Shown here in pieces: positions 1 to 6,520 of a DNA stretch of 12,580 bases; the first letter of the stretch is position 1; each line of letters opens with the position of its first letter. Under the pieces are notes generated by a model that was not told where the DNA came from, made no database searches, and worked only from the letters and a program-made list of their open reading frames with translations. The position numbers and the translations under genes are program-made. Origin of the DNA: Dehalococcoidia bacterium (GTDB lineage Bacteria > Chloroflexota > Dehalococcoidia > GIF9 > AB-539-J10); the NCBI GenBank assembly GCA_023128875.1, contig JAGMDB010000099.1, forward strand, positions 1-12,580, given 5' to 3'.

Positions 1-106
1 GGCAGCCAATGGTCCAAATAAAATAGCGTGACATACCTTACACTGGTATTCTTCAAATTATAGTCAAAGTATACAGTAATTTGAAGCAAACGGAATTATG
101 GAAGCT

Positions 107-130
107 AAAAACCTTTCCCAAAGGAAAAGG
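107..130 (-). terminator. Intrinsic terminator downstream of the PAP2-like gene
   Basis: Read on the minus strand, CCTTTTCC, a TTT loop and GGGAAAGG form an uninterrupted 8-bp stem containing one G-U pair, followed directly by five T residues. It lies about 157 bases past the stop of the membrane-protein gene that is transcribed towards it. The plus-strand reading has no T tract, so the signal is directional. The stem is short and only moderately GC-rich. Confidence 0.6.
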
Positions 131-286
131 CATTTGAGATGCTATTTGTAATTTGGAAATGGAGCGATTGAGCCAGAACCAAATTGAATTTACCACACAG
201 TGCTTAAGGATGACTAGAAAACAGCGCAATCAGCCAATTTCCGCGACAAAAGTGGGACAGGTTGCTTAGACAGCAGCCTTTAATAT

Positions 287-871
287 CTAAATCAACCCAA
301 AAAAGTAAAACTCTACTACTAGAATTAATGGTGCCAAAAGAGCCCCAGCGGCTACCTGAGACAGTGAGTGATATTCTAATTCTACCCTTCCCCAGCCTAC
401 CAGAGGAACCAGCACTATAAATGCCATAGCTCTGGAGCCATACAGAATGAACAATATTGCCACTGCAGCAGCAATAGAGGCAGTATGTACGCTTACCTTC
501 CACCGGAGATTGATACACATAAATATCACACTTACTGAAAAGCTAGCAACAAAAAAAGCCAGTAGTATTAGCGGTGCCTTAAGGAAAAAAAGAATGATAC
601 AGCTCACACCGACCAGAATAATCGCCATCCCATAAATCCTGACTCGTTGCTTGTGAACACTGGCGAAAATACCATCCAGCCTGTTATGTCGAACCAGCCA
701 GACAACAAATAAGAAGATAGGCAGTATATTGAGGGCAATTAGAATCAGCGCCCGTTTAATAGCCTCGAGCGCACTGCCGGCCGCACTGAGCGAGATTAGC
801 AAAATTAAGACTGCTCCTGTTAGGAAGGGGTTGATGATATTAGATGTCAGCTTAGCTACTTGTTTTCTCAT
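287..871 (-). CDS. PAP2-like integral membrane protein (divergent lipid phosphatase family)
   Basis: A 194-residue, very hydrophobic protein with about six predicted membrane segments (roughly residues 15-35, 39-59, 80-97, 98-120, 130-158, 172-192). The C-terminal half resembles the PAP2 / type 2 phosphatidic acid phosphatase fold: KVSVHTA (His129) sits where the PSGH motif is expected, and GRVELEYHSLSQ (Arg162, His168) matches the third motif SRxxxxxHxxxD. The last acidic residue is Gln172 here, so the classical catalytic triad is incomplete. PAP2 enzymes dephosphorylate lipid phosphates such as undecaprenyl or phosphatidic acid phosphates at the membrane; whether this one is active cannot be told from sequence. 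The ATG at 871 has only a weak upstream GAATTGAG. The gene stands alone, facing away from the cupin gene, and ends before a hairpin terminator. Family assignment is fairly secure, substrate unknown. Confidence 0.72.
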   Translation of the reverse strand: MRKQVAKLTSNIINPFLTGAVLILLISLSAAGSALEAIKRALILIALNILPIFLFVVWLVRHNRLDGIFASVHKQRVRIYGMAIILVGVSCIILFFLKAPLILLAFFVASFSVSVIFMCINLRWKVSVHTASIAAAVAILFILYGSRAMAFIVLVPLVGWGRVELEYHSLSQVAAGALLAPLILVVEFYFFGLI

Positions 872-971
872 CTCAATTCATTTATGGTTCCCCAAAACGG
901 GGCTATGGTAAGACTAGTCATAGCGCCATCATTATAGGATGAAAATAAAAGGCAAAATCTCTGGTTTCCCG

Positions 972-998
972 TATACTCATATTATTACCAATAGTATA
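972..998. repeat. Short inverted repeat in the divergent intergenic region
   Basis: TATACT and AGTATA form perfect 6-bp half-sites separated by 15 bases, about 100 bases upstream of the PAP2-like start. The spacing would suit a dimeric repressor, but the sequence is AT-rich and such repeats arise easily by chance. Confidence 0.22.
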
Positions 999-1022
999 AC
1001 AAGCACACATATATAATGGTGG

Positions 1023-1208
1023 TCATAGAAAATCTAGTGCCTCAGCTCGGGTTTCAGGAGCTTGCTTCTTCTCCACAACAGTCACAATGTTCAAGCCGCC
1101 AGTTTCCCACCAGCGAATTTTAGTCACCGACTCCAGAACTAGCTGGGGCAAGGTGAAATTCCTACTTAGAAGTTGCGCTCTCTTCCTTGGACGCCTTGAC
1201 AGAACTAG
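1023..1208 (-). pseudogene. Orphan C-terminal protein remnant, unidentified
   Basis: On the minus strand a frame stays open for 61 codons (1208 down to the TGA at 1023-1025), bounded upstream by an in-frame TAG and without an ATG or a convincing ribosome site. The translation has a protein-like composition, including the stretch KIRWWETGGLNIVTVVEKK and the ending ALDFL, and looks like a real C-terminal segment rather than random sequence. I do not recognise the family. The simplest reading is the tail of a decayed gene. A different minus-strand frame in the same place also ends with a plausible tail (KASKEESATSK then stop), so a frameshifted older gene is possible. Identity unknown, confidence low. 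Confidence 0.3.
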
Positions 1209-1273
1209 CTATTACAATTGATAATTAGCGGGGAATTGGTCTATTAAGGTAGGCGTCCTCCACAAATACGCAG

Positions 1274-1654
1274 ATGGAAATTCAGAACTACCGCCAAGTC
1301 AGAGGTAAGGAAGAGGTGCCGGGAGTGGTTATGCGCGTCGTTGCCGGTCCTGATGAAGGAGCGCCAAATTTCGCTATGCGCGTCTTCGAAATAAAACCGC
1401 AAAGTTCCACTCCTTATCATTCCCATAATTGGGAACATGAAGTCTTTGTGCTCTCCGGGAGGGGCATAGTTAGAAGCACAGAGGGTGAAAGAGAGTTGAG
1501 CGTCGGAGATGCCATCTTGGTTACTCCTAATGAGTATCATTGTTTTGCTAACACAGGTGACGACCTCCTTCGCTTGATCTGTGTCGTTCCACTCATTGAT
1601 GGAAGGCTACCGAGTACACCACAGCGAGACAAACAGGACAATCCGTGGCATTAG
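1274..1654 (+). CDS. Single-domain cupin protein
   Basis: A 126-residue protein made almost entirely of one conserved beta-barrel cupin domain. Motif 1 is seen as YHSHNWEHEVFVLSG: His49, His51 and the acidic residue Glu56 are the expected metal ligands, with His55 an extra nearby histidine. Motif 2 follows the GDAILVTPNEYHCF region, giving the third metal histidine, His89. Small cupins of this type bind a divalent metal and act as sugar or acid-binding isomerases, dioxygenases or sensors; the sequence does not say which. The last 20 residues are polar and probably disordered. The start ATG lacks a strong Shine-Dalgarno sequence, but there is no better upstream start. It seems to be a single-gene transcript, with a 130-base gap before the lipoprotein gene. 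Confidence 0.85.
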   Translation: MEIQNYRQVRGKEEVPGVVMRVVAGPDEGAPNFAMRVFEIKPQSSTPYHSHNWEHEVFVLSGRGIVRSTEGERELSVGDAILVTPNEYHCFANTGDDLLRLICVVPLIDGRLPSTPQRDKQDNPWH

Positions 1655-1784
1655 GCACCTAATCCACAGCTTATACACATCTCATAATATTTTCTTTTAA
1701 GAAGCTGACACCACATGTTAGAATGATAAGAAATCTAGACATAGCGTAATCTAGGGACGCAAAGAATTTCAGGAGAATTTTTAA
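1655..1784 (+). promoter_or_regulatory. Intergenic region with two DnaA-box-like 9-mers
   Basis: Just after the cupin stop, TAATCCACA (1660-1668) differs by one base from the DnaA box TTATCCACA, and TTATACACA (1671-1679) fits TTATNCACA. They are in the same orientation and 11 bases apart, one helical turn, and are followed by an AT-rich tract (CATAATATTTTC). No other boxes cluster nearby, so an origin is not indicated; a DnaA-responsive promoter for the lipoprotein gene is possible but speculative. Confidence 0.2.
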
Positions 1785-2225
1785 ATGAACAGAAATTTTG
1801 GCATGATGAAGGATAGAATATGGAAAGGGAAACTACATGCTTTGGTAATAGTAGTTTTGGCGTCGGCTACAACGCTAATCTTATCCTCTGGATGTGCTGG
1901 GAGTAGCTATACTCAAACCATTAAGGTTACTGCTGAGCCGATAAATGTAAGTGGCCTCGTCACCAGAATAGAGTACTACCAGGATAGGGAATTGGTGAAT
2001 TCTATACACTTTATTGATGGGAATGGTGACGGCGTTATTGATGGGAAATCAGGGCCCTCAGAGGAAAGCCATTGGCCTAGGGGCTGGGAATGGTTTGATG
2101 ATATGTACAGAGATGTCATCGTAGGGCACTCTACGATAGTAGTAGTGGGCGAGAAGATAAAGATACAGAATCGCACTACTTACGAGTTCCTGACAGGGAA
2201 ATATGAGTGCGAACAGGTTGGGTGA
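1785..2225 (+). CDS. Small predicted lipoprotein with a calcium-loop-like motif
   Basis: A 146-residue protein with a basic N-terminus, a hydrophobic stretch (about residues 19-35) and a cysteine at 37 in the context LILSSGC, so it is probably exported and lipid-modified; the residue three before the cysteine is Ser rather than the usual Leu/Val/Ile, making the lipobox imperfect. After the anchor comes a beta-rich segment, then IDGNGDGVIDG (Asp78, Asn80, Asp82, Asp86), the DxNxDxxxD spacing of EF-hand or dockerin-type calcium loops. Only one such loop is present. AGGAG eight bases before the ATG supports this start, although Met7 or Met8 would also leave a good signal sequence. No known family was recognised and the neighbours (cupin, HIT protein) give no functional hint. 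Function unknown; export is a reasonable inference. Confidence 0.7.
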   Translation: MNRNFGMMKDRIWKGKLHALVIVVLASATTLILSSGCAGSSYTQTIKVTAEPINVSGLVTRIEYYQDRELVNSIHFIDGNGDGVIDGKSGPSEESHWPRGWEWFDDMYRDVIVGHSTIVVVGEKIKIQNRTTYEFLTGKYECEQVG

Positions 2226-2346
2226 AATAACAGCAAAACTTTGGGCTGATGGTAGGCTTATCGGGTTGAAGCTTAATCGCAAAGACTAGAGGAGCCAAAT
2301 ATTGTGTCAGTAGAGGTAGTAGGTTAAAATTCAATCAGGAGTAAAT

Positions 2347-2694
2347 ATGGCTGAAGAGTGTCTTTTTTGCCGTATTGTTGCTGGTGAGATACCCAGTGAC
2401 ATTGTGTATCAAGATAAGGAATTCCTGGCTTTCAGGGATATCAACCCTCAAGCACCCAAGCATTTAATTCTCATACCCAAAACCCACATCGAATCTTTGA
2501 CAGAGCTTACTGAGCAACAACAAGAACTTATAGGGCGCTTGATAATTCTGGCCACAAAATTAGCCTGGAAGGAAGGGGTAGCAGAAAGTGGCTATCGCCT
2601 GACAGTAAATTGTGGGCGTGAAGGAGGACAGATAATACCCCATCTTCATTTCCACCTTATCGGGGGCAGGAAGTTGAGTGGTCAACTTGGCTAA
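2347..2694 (+). CDS. HIT-family nucleotide hydrolase (HinT-like)
   Basis: A 115-residue protein with the usual length and organisation of bacterial HinT/PKCI-type histidine-triad proteins. The catalytic triad is visible as PHLHFHL with His99, His101 and His103; the N-terminal CLFCRI (Cys5, Cys8) matches the zinc-binding cysteines seen in many members, and DINPQAPKHLILIPK is the conserved nucleotide-binding segment. These enzymes are homodimers in the cytoplasm that hydrolyse purine nucleoside phosphoramidates and acyl-adenylates, plausibly cleaning up aminoacyl-AMP by-products. A clear AGGAG lies six bases before the ATG. It runs towards the ispH gene, with an 87-base convergent gap. The assignment to the HIT superfamily is firm; the physiological substrate is not known. 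Confidence 0.92.
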   Translation: MAEECLFCRIVAGEIPSDIVYQDKEFLAFRDINPQAPKHLILIPKTHIESLTELTEQQQELIGRLIILATKLAWKEGVAESGYRLTVNCGREGGQIIPHLHFHLIGGRKLSGQLG

Positions 2695-2723
2695 ATTTGA
2701 CTCGCTGTCTGTAATCTTGAGAT

Positions 2724-2774
2724 TGCTCTGGCCCTTTGTGCTTCACGGCCAAGACTGAAAATTAGCCCAGAGCA
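2724..2774. terminator. Nested inverted repeats between convergent HIT and ispH genes
   Basis: TGCTCTGG (2724-2731) is repeated inverted as CCAGAGCA (2767-2774), and an inner GGCC pair (2730-2733 and 2747-2750 approximately) can form an alternative hairpin. The position between two converging genes suits a bidirectional terminator, but neither side has a proper T tract, so this is only a candidate. Confidence 0.28.
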
Positions 2775-2781
2775 GTAGAAG

Positions 2782-3648
2782 TTACACTGAGGACTTTAGT
2801 TTGGCTATCACCTCCTCTACTGCCTCGCTTGGAGTGGATGTTCCAGCAGTGATGCCCACGTAACGTTTACCTATAAGCCAGGAACTATGCACCTCACTTG
2901 CTCCTTCCACCAGGTGAGTCTCCACTATGTGTGAACTTGCTTCAACAAGACGCCTAGTATTGGCACTATCGTGCCCTCCTACTACCAGCATAAGCTGACT
3001 TTTTCTGGCCAGCTCTGTAGCAGCTTCTTGGCGTCCTTGCGTTATCTGGCACAAAGTATCGATAATGCGTAGCTCCGCAACTTTGAGATGAGGGGTAGCG
3101 ATGAGTTGTGCAATAAATTGGACAAAAGCAGCTTGGTTTTGAGTTGTTTGGGAGACAATGCCCAGGCGAAGGAGCTTGTTTTGCTTAACCCGCAATGATG
3201 AAGAGCATGTAACGATCTGTTTTACATCAAGAGCAGCTACACCTTTACCGTTTGCCCAACCCAGCAATCCCTTAACCTCAGGGTGTTCTGCCTCACCAAA
3301 GATGATAACATCAAAGCCAACCTCAGCTAACTTCTTAACAGCGTTCTGTGCTTTGCGAACTACGGGGCAAGTAGTGTCAATAATGTGAATACAGCGAGTC
3401 TCAATCTCGGATAGCAACACAGGGCTTGCCCCGTGAGCAGTTATAGCCAGTATTTTGCCCTGGACTTGCCCCAATTCACCCACTGGCCTTATGCCTACTT
3501 TAGCTAACTCTTGCACCAACTGCCGATTGTGTGCCACAGGCCCCAGGGTTTCTATCTTGCCGTATTCATTTGTTGCCTCTTTTAACAGCCTGACCGCCCT
3601 CTTCACACCAAAGCACAAGCCAAGTTCTTCAGCCCTCTCAATCTCCAT
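2782..3648 (-). CDS. ispH: 4-hydroxy-3-methylbut-2-enyl diphosphate reductase
   Basis: Last enzyme of the non-mevalonate (MEP) isoprenoid pathway, converting HMBPP to IPP and DMAPP with an oxygen-sensitive iron-sulfur cluster in the cytoplasm. The 288 residues cover the full family length. The three cluster cysteines are Cys12 (LGLCFGVKRA), Cys94 (DTTCPVV) and Cys200 (DTLCQITQ). Substrate-binding histidines are at His40 (GPVAHN), His72 (AHG) and His122, with the acid catalyst Glu124 in EHPE. The GGHDSANTRRL segment replaces the usual Asn by Asp after GGH, a mild variation. Its ATG lies inside the end of plsC (11-base overlap), preceded by GAGGGG, so the two are likely translationally coupled. 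Third gene of the cmk-plsC-ispH operon; isoprenoid precursors feed cell-wall lipid carriers and quinones. Confidence 0.95.
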   Translation of the reverse strand: MEIERAEELGLCFGVKRAVRLLKEATNEYGKIETLGPVAHNRQLVQELAKVGIRPVGELGQVQGKILAITAHGASPVLLSEIETRCIHIIDTTCPVVRKAQNAVKKLAEVGFDVIIFGEAEHPEVKGLLGWANGKGVAALDVKQIVTCSSSLRVKQNKLLRLGIVSQTTQNQAAFVQFIAQLIATPHLKVAELRIIDTLCQITQGRQEAATELARKSQLMLVVGGHDSANTRRLVEASSHIVETHLVEGASEVHSSWLIGKRYVGITAGTSTPSEAVEEVIAKLKSSV

Positions 3649-4279
3649 AGGCCCCTCGATTCTCCGGTGGCAGAAGAGCAGCGATTTTACTCATTATCAG
3701 GTCAGTCAACAATTTAGTTTGCCGTCTGGTTAATCTACCCTCAATTGAAGGAGGCTTAAAAGGCTGGCCAACATTGACAACTAGTCGAGGGCGTTTCCAC
3801 AGCCAGCTTACACCTTTCAGTTTCTCTGTGCCGATAATGGCCACAGGAAGCAAGGAAACTCCCGCTTGCGAAGCAATTACAGCGGAGCCTGGTTTTCCAG
3901 GTAAAAGCTTACCATCACGGTTCCTCTTGCCCTCAGGAAACATACCTAAAACTAGCCCTTTATTTAGTATGTCTTTGGCTTGTTTAATTGTCTCTCGCTT
4001 ATCGCTAATCGTTCCCTGACGATGTATTGAGAGTGCCTGTGCCCAGCGGGTGGCAAATCCCACAAACGGATAACGAAAAAGCTCCCGTTTGGCCATAAAA
4101 TTAATCCATCTGGGAAAGCTAAGTTGTAGCAATATGGGATCAATCAGGTGAACATGATTGGCTACCACAACTAACGAGCTATTTAAGGGCACATTCTTCC
4201 TTCCTTTAATCTTCCAAGAGAGCAAAACCCTGAACGAGAGTTTTATTATGGCTAAGACAATCCTCTGAGCTAGAGTCAT
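3638..4279 (-). CDS. plsC: 1-acyl-glycerol-3-phosphate acyltransferase
   Basis: A 213-residue lysophosphatidate acyltransferase, the enzyme that adds the second acyl chain to make phosphatidic acid at the inner face of the membrane. Motif I is NHVHLIDP (His42 and Asp47 of the catalytic HxxxxD), motif III is FPEGKRNRDG (residues 114-123), and the Arg/Lys-rich block near 64-90 with FxxxP-like features fits motif II. A hydrophobic N-terminal segment (about residues 5-22) is likely the membrane anchor. A modest AAGGA lies some distance before the ATG. It follows cmk by 58 bases and overlaps ispH by 11 bases, an arrangement also common in Firmicutes, where cmk and plsC neighbour ispH and rpsA. Chain specificity cannot be read from the sequence. 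Confidence 0.92.
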   Translation of the reverse strand: MTLAQRIVLAIIKLSFRVLLSWKIKGRKNVPLNSSLVVVANHVHLIDPILLQLSFPRWINFMAKRELFRYPFVGFATRWAQALSIHRQGTISDKRETIKQAKDILNKGLVLGMFPEGKRNRDGKLLPGKPGSAVIASQAGVSLLPVAIIGTEKLKGVSWLWKRPRLVVNVGQPFKPPSIEGRLTRRQTKLLTDLIMSKIAALLPPENRGAYGD

Positions 4280-4337
4280 CCGGTTTAATATCCTTTTAGT
4301 ATCCCTCTAATATCATTGTGAACTGTGGACAAAAAGA

Positions 4338-5024
4338 CTAACTATCAAGCTCAACAGACAAATTGTATATTTTATCAACCACCTGCTTTAAGCTAAGTCC
4401 CCCAGTATCAATAATTATGGCGTCGTCGGCAGGTTTAAGCGGTGAAACAGCCCTATGGCTATCATTTTCATCTCGCTGCTTCAAGTCAGCGAGAATAATA
4501 TTGTAGTCTATCTTCTCCCCTCGCTCCATTAATTCCTTATAGCGGCGGTTGGCTCTCTCTTTGACGGAAGCAATCAAGAAGACCTTCAGTTCAGCCCAGG
4601 GTAAAACCACTGTTCCAATATCCCTGCCTGCCATTGCCACTTGCCCTCGCTGAGCAAACCTACGTTGCACTGACACCATCACCCGCCGCACATCAGCTAC
4701 CTTCGATACCACAGAGACCTTTTTTTCTATTTCGGGGCAAAGTAATTCAGAGGAAACATCTTCACCATCGAGGACCACTGAAAGAAATCCTTCTTGACTT
4801 GGAACAAAGTCAAATCTAGTTGTGTTTGCTAGCTGAGAAAGCTCTTTTTCATCCTCAGGGGAAACGCCTAGCCTGAGCACCTTCCAGGTGAAGGCGCGAT
4901 ACATCAGGCCGGTATCAAAAAAGGAGAAGCCCAGTCTCTTAGCTAGCAATCGGCCAACGCTACTCTTGCCTACCGCTACCGGGCCATCTATGGCAATTAG
5001 CTGCAACTTCAAATTGCTTACCAT
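4338..5024 (-). CDS. cmk: Cytidylate kinase
   Basis: Phosphorylates CMP and dCMP to the diphosphates using ATP, in the cytoplasm, recycling CMP released by lipid synthesis and RNA turnover. The 228-residue length is standard. The P-loop is IDGPVAVGKSSVGR (about residues 12-25), the CMP-binding region includes DTGLMYRAFTW, the insert typical of bacterial CMP kinases spans roughly residues 60-120, and AGRDIGTVV plus RRYKEL give the conserved NMP-binding and lid regions. ATG 5024 has only a weak purine-rich upstream region, so a start a few codons further in is possible. First gene of the minus-strand cmk-plsC-ispH run; its promoter must lie in the 190 bases before the tRNA gene, where I could not pick convincing boxes. 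Confidence 0.95.
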   Translation of the reverse strand: MVSNLKLQLIAIDGPVAVGKSSVGRLLAKRLGFSFFDTGLMYRAFTWKVLRLGVSPEDEKELSQLANTTRFDFVPSQEGFLSVVLDGEDVSSELLCPEIEKKVSVVSKVADVRRVMVSVQRRFAQRGQVAMAGRDIGTVVLPWAELKVFLIASVKERANRRYKELMERGEKIDYNIILADLKQRDENDSHRAVSPLKPADDAIIIDTGGLSLKQVVDKIYNLSVELDS

Positions 5025-5214
5025 CTTATCATCTTAAACTAAACTATCAAAGGCTCATACTTGTAATTTCGCCTATTCATTTCTATACGAAGTGTTTTCG
5101 CTAGAAATGGATTCCTGCTGCATATGATACGAATGTATATGAAATAACACTAATGCTTGAATAACCTAATTAGATAGTGAATTCTTGTAGAGAGCAAAGC
5201 AGATACCGGCTCAG

Positions 5215-5301
5215 CGGAGGGGGTGGGATTCGAACCCACGTTCGCTTGGAAGCGAAAACGGTTTTCAAGACCGTCACCATCGGCCACTCGGTCACCCCTC
5301 C
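5215..5301 (-). tRNA. tRNA-Ser (anticodon UGA)
   Basis: The 87-base minus-strand sequence folds as a class II tRNA. The acceptor stem is GGAGGGG with CCCCTCC (7 bp) and discriminator G; the anticodon stem ACGGT/ACCGT encloses CTTGAAA, giving anticodon TGA; the T arm is GTGGG-TTCGAAT-CCCAC. The long variable arm (TTCGC...GCGAA) is the class II hallmark and, with the anticodon, fixes serine. No CCA is encoded: the genomic bases after the discriminator are CTG, so CCA would be added after transcription. Confidence 0.97.
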
Positions 5302-5385
5302 AAGATATTGGAGTATAAGTAGCAGAGCTATTGATAGTCAAACCGGGCTGAGTAAGGAGCTTGATATTACGAGTTTTTCTAATTT

Positions 5386-6471
5386 GTGCTAATATTCTCC
5401 ATGCTAATGCCTCTCCAGGAATTGCGCATTGTCGACGCTAACCTTAACCGTGCAAGCGAAGGCTTGCGTCTTCTCGAAGATATTGCCCGCTATATTCTTG
5501 ATGACTCGACATTAACTCAACAATTTAAAAATCTGCGCCATAATTTGGCTGAGGAAACTAAATTATTGGGTATAAAGCTTTTGTCGCACAGGAACGCAGA
5601 GCACGATGTTGGCGCCAGTATAGCAAGTGCTGGCTACGAGCAAGCATCAAAGCAACCTCAGCGGGACCTACCCAGCGTGATTACAGCCAATGCCAAAAGA
5701 GCGGAAGAATCCCTACGCACAATAGAGGAGCTGGCTAAATTGCCGCAGATAAGCCCAATGCTGCATTCAAACAAATTCGAGCAACTACGCTTCTCCCTTT
5801 ACACCGTGGAGCAACAATTGATGTCCAGAGTATTACGCCAAGATAAAATAAAACGACTAACTGGACTTTATGTTATCCTGGATAGGCAAATTTTAGCTGG
5901 CAGAAACGAACCGGAGATTGCCAAGCAGGTTATCCAGGGCGGTGGTAAGGTCATCCAGCTTCGAGACAAACAAGGTAGCAAAGCAGAATTGTTGCCTATA
6001 GCCCAAAAAATTAAAGACCTTTGTAGCAAATCTGATACTCTATTTATAATCAATGATTATCTTGATTTAGTCCTGGCTGTTGACGCTGACGGACTTCACA
6101 TTGGACAAAGAGATTTGCCTCTGCCTATCATCCGACGAGAATTGCCTGTAGACAAAGTAGTTGGCTGCTCTGTCAACACAGTATCGCAAGCGGTAAAGGC
6201 GCAAAATGAAGGAGCAGATTATATCGCTGTGGGCTCCATATTCCCTACGACGACAAAGAGAGATGCTACTGTAGTCGGAGTAGATAGACTCAAGCAAATC
6301 AGGCAAGCGGTAACTTCTCCTTTGGTGGCTATTGGTGGCATCAATGAAAATAACATCAGCCAGGTTACGGCTGCAGGCGCCAGTTCTGTGGCTGTAATCA
6401 GCGCTGTCCTGAGTAAGGAAGATATTAAAGGAGCTACGAAAATACTGGTGGAAAAAATGGGAATGAGCTAA
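5386..6471 (+). CDS. thiE: Thiamine-phosphate synthase with N-terminal ThiD2-like domain
   Basis: Two domains in 361 residues. Residues 10-150 are an alpha-helical domain (RIVDANLNRASEGLRLLED, later ANAKRAEESLRTIEEL) matching the extra N-terminal region of cyanobacterial-type ThiE proteins, a family that has been called ThiD2 and proposed as an alternative hydroxymethylpyrimidine phosphate kinase. Residues 158-361 are a complete TIM-barrel ThiE: QLRDK (191-195), INDYLDL (222-228), DGLHIGQRDLP, GSIFPTTTK (283-291) and GGIN (317-320) mark the phosphate and pyrimidine sites. ThiE couples HMP-PP with thiazole phosphate to make thiamine phosphate. The GTG at 5386 is the longest start; ATG at 5401 or 5407 is equally plausible, none with a strong ribosome site. 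No TPP riboswitch fits the 85-base upstream gap. Confidence 0.9.
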   Translation: MLIFSMLMPLQELRIVDANLNRASEGLRLLEDIARYILDDSTLTQQFKNLRHNLAEETKLLGIKLLSHRNAEHDVGASIASAGYEQASKQPQRDLPSVITANAKRAEESLRTIEELAKLPQISPMLHSNKFEQLRFSLYTVEQQLMSRVLRQDKIKRLTGLYVILDRQILAGRNEPEIAKQVIQGGGKVIQLRDKQGSKAELLPIAQKIKDLCSKSDTLFIINDYLDLVLAVDADGLHIGQRDLPLPIIRRELPVDKVVGCSVNTVSQAVKAQNEGADYIAVGSIFPTTTKRDATVVGVDRLKQIRQAVTSPLVAIGGINENNISQVTAAGASSVAVISAVLSKEDIKGATKILVEKMGMS

Positions 6472-6520
6472 ACTCACCCAGGAGAAAGGGATTCACTCAG
6501 GAAAGTGGATTGAATAGGAG

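Larger units (their letters stand above)
872..1273. other. 402-base gap between divergent genes
   Basis: No intact gene was found between the divergently oriented PAP2-like and cupin genes. The part near 900-1020 is AT-rich and holds an imperfectly flanked inverted repeat, TATACT at 972-977 and AGTATA at 993-998 with a 15-base centre, possibly an operator but unsupported by any other evidence. A TATAAT sits at 1012-1017 with no convincing -35 partner. The right part contains the minus-strand remnant annotated separately. Confidence 0.4.

Noticed and set aside
204..518. Open frame on the minus strand overlapping the PAP2-like gene
   Set aside because: Its sequence is low-complexity and serine/cysteine-rich, and the overlapping frame has coherent membrane helices and PAP2 motifs.
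1655..1784. Chromosomal replication origin
   Set aside because: Only two DnaA-like boxes and no dnaA, dnaN, or repeated AT-rich 13-mers nearby.
2203..2289. 28-codon plus-strand ORF overlapping the end of the lipoprotein gene
   Set aside because: No ribosome site of its own, too short, no recognisable sequence; a stop lies just upstream in frame so it does not look like a frameshifted continuation either.
5302..5385. TPP riboswitch before the thiamine gene
   Set aside because: Only 85 bases are available and the conserved thi-box CTGAGA and ACCTGA elements are not present.
6067..6477. 136-codon minus-strand frame inside thiE
   Set aside because: Shadow of the ThiE TIM barrel, which has all its active-site motifs.
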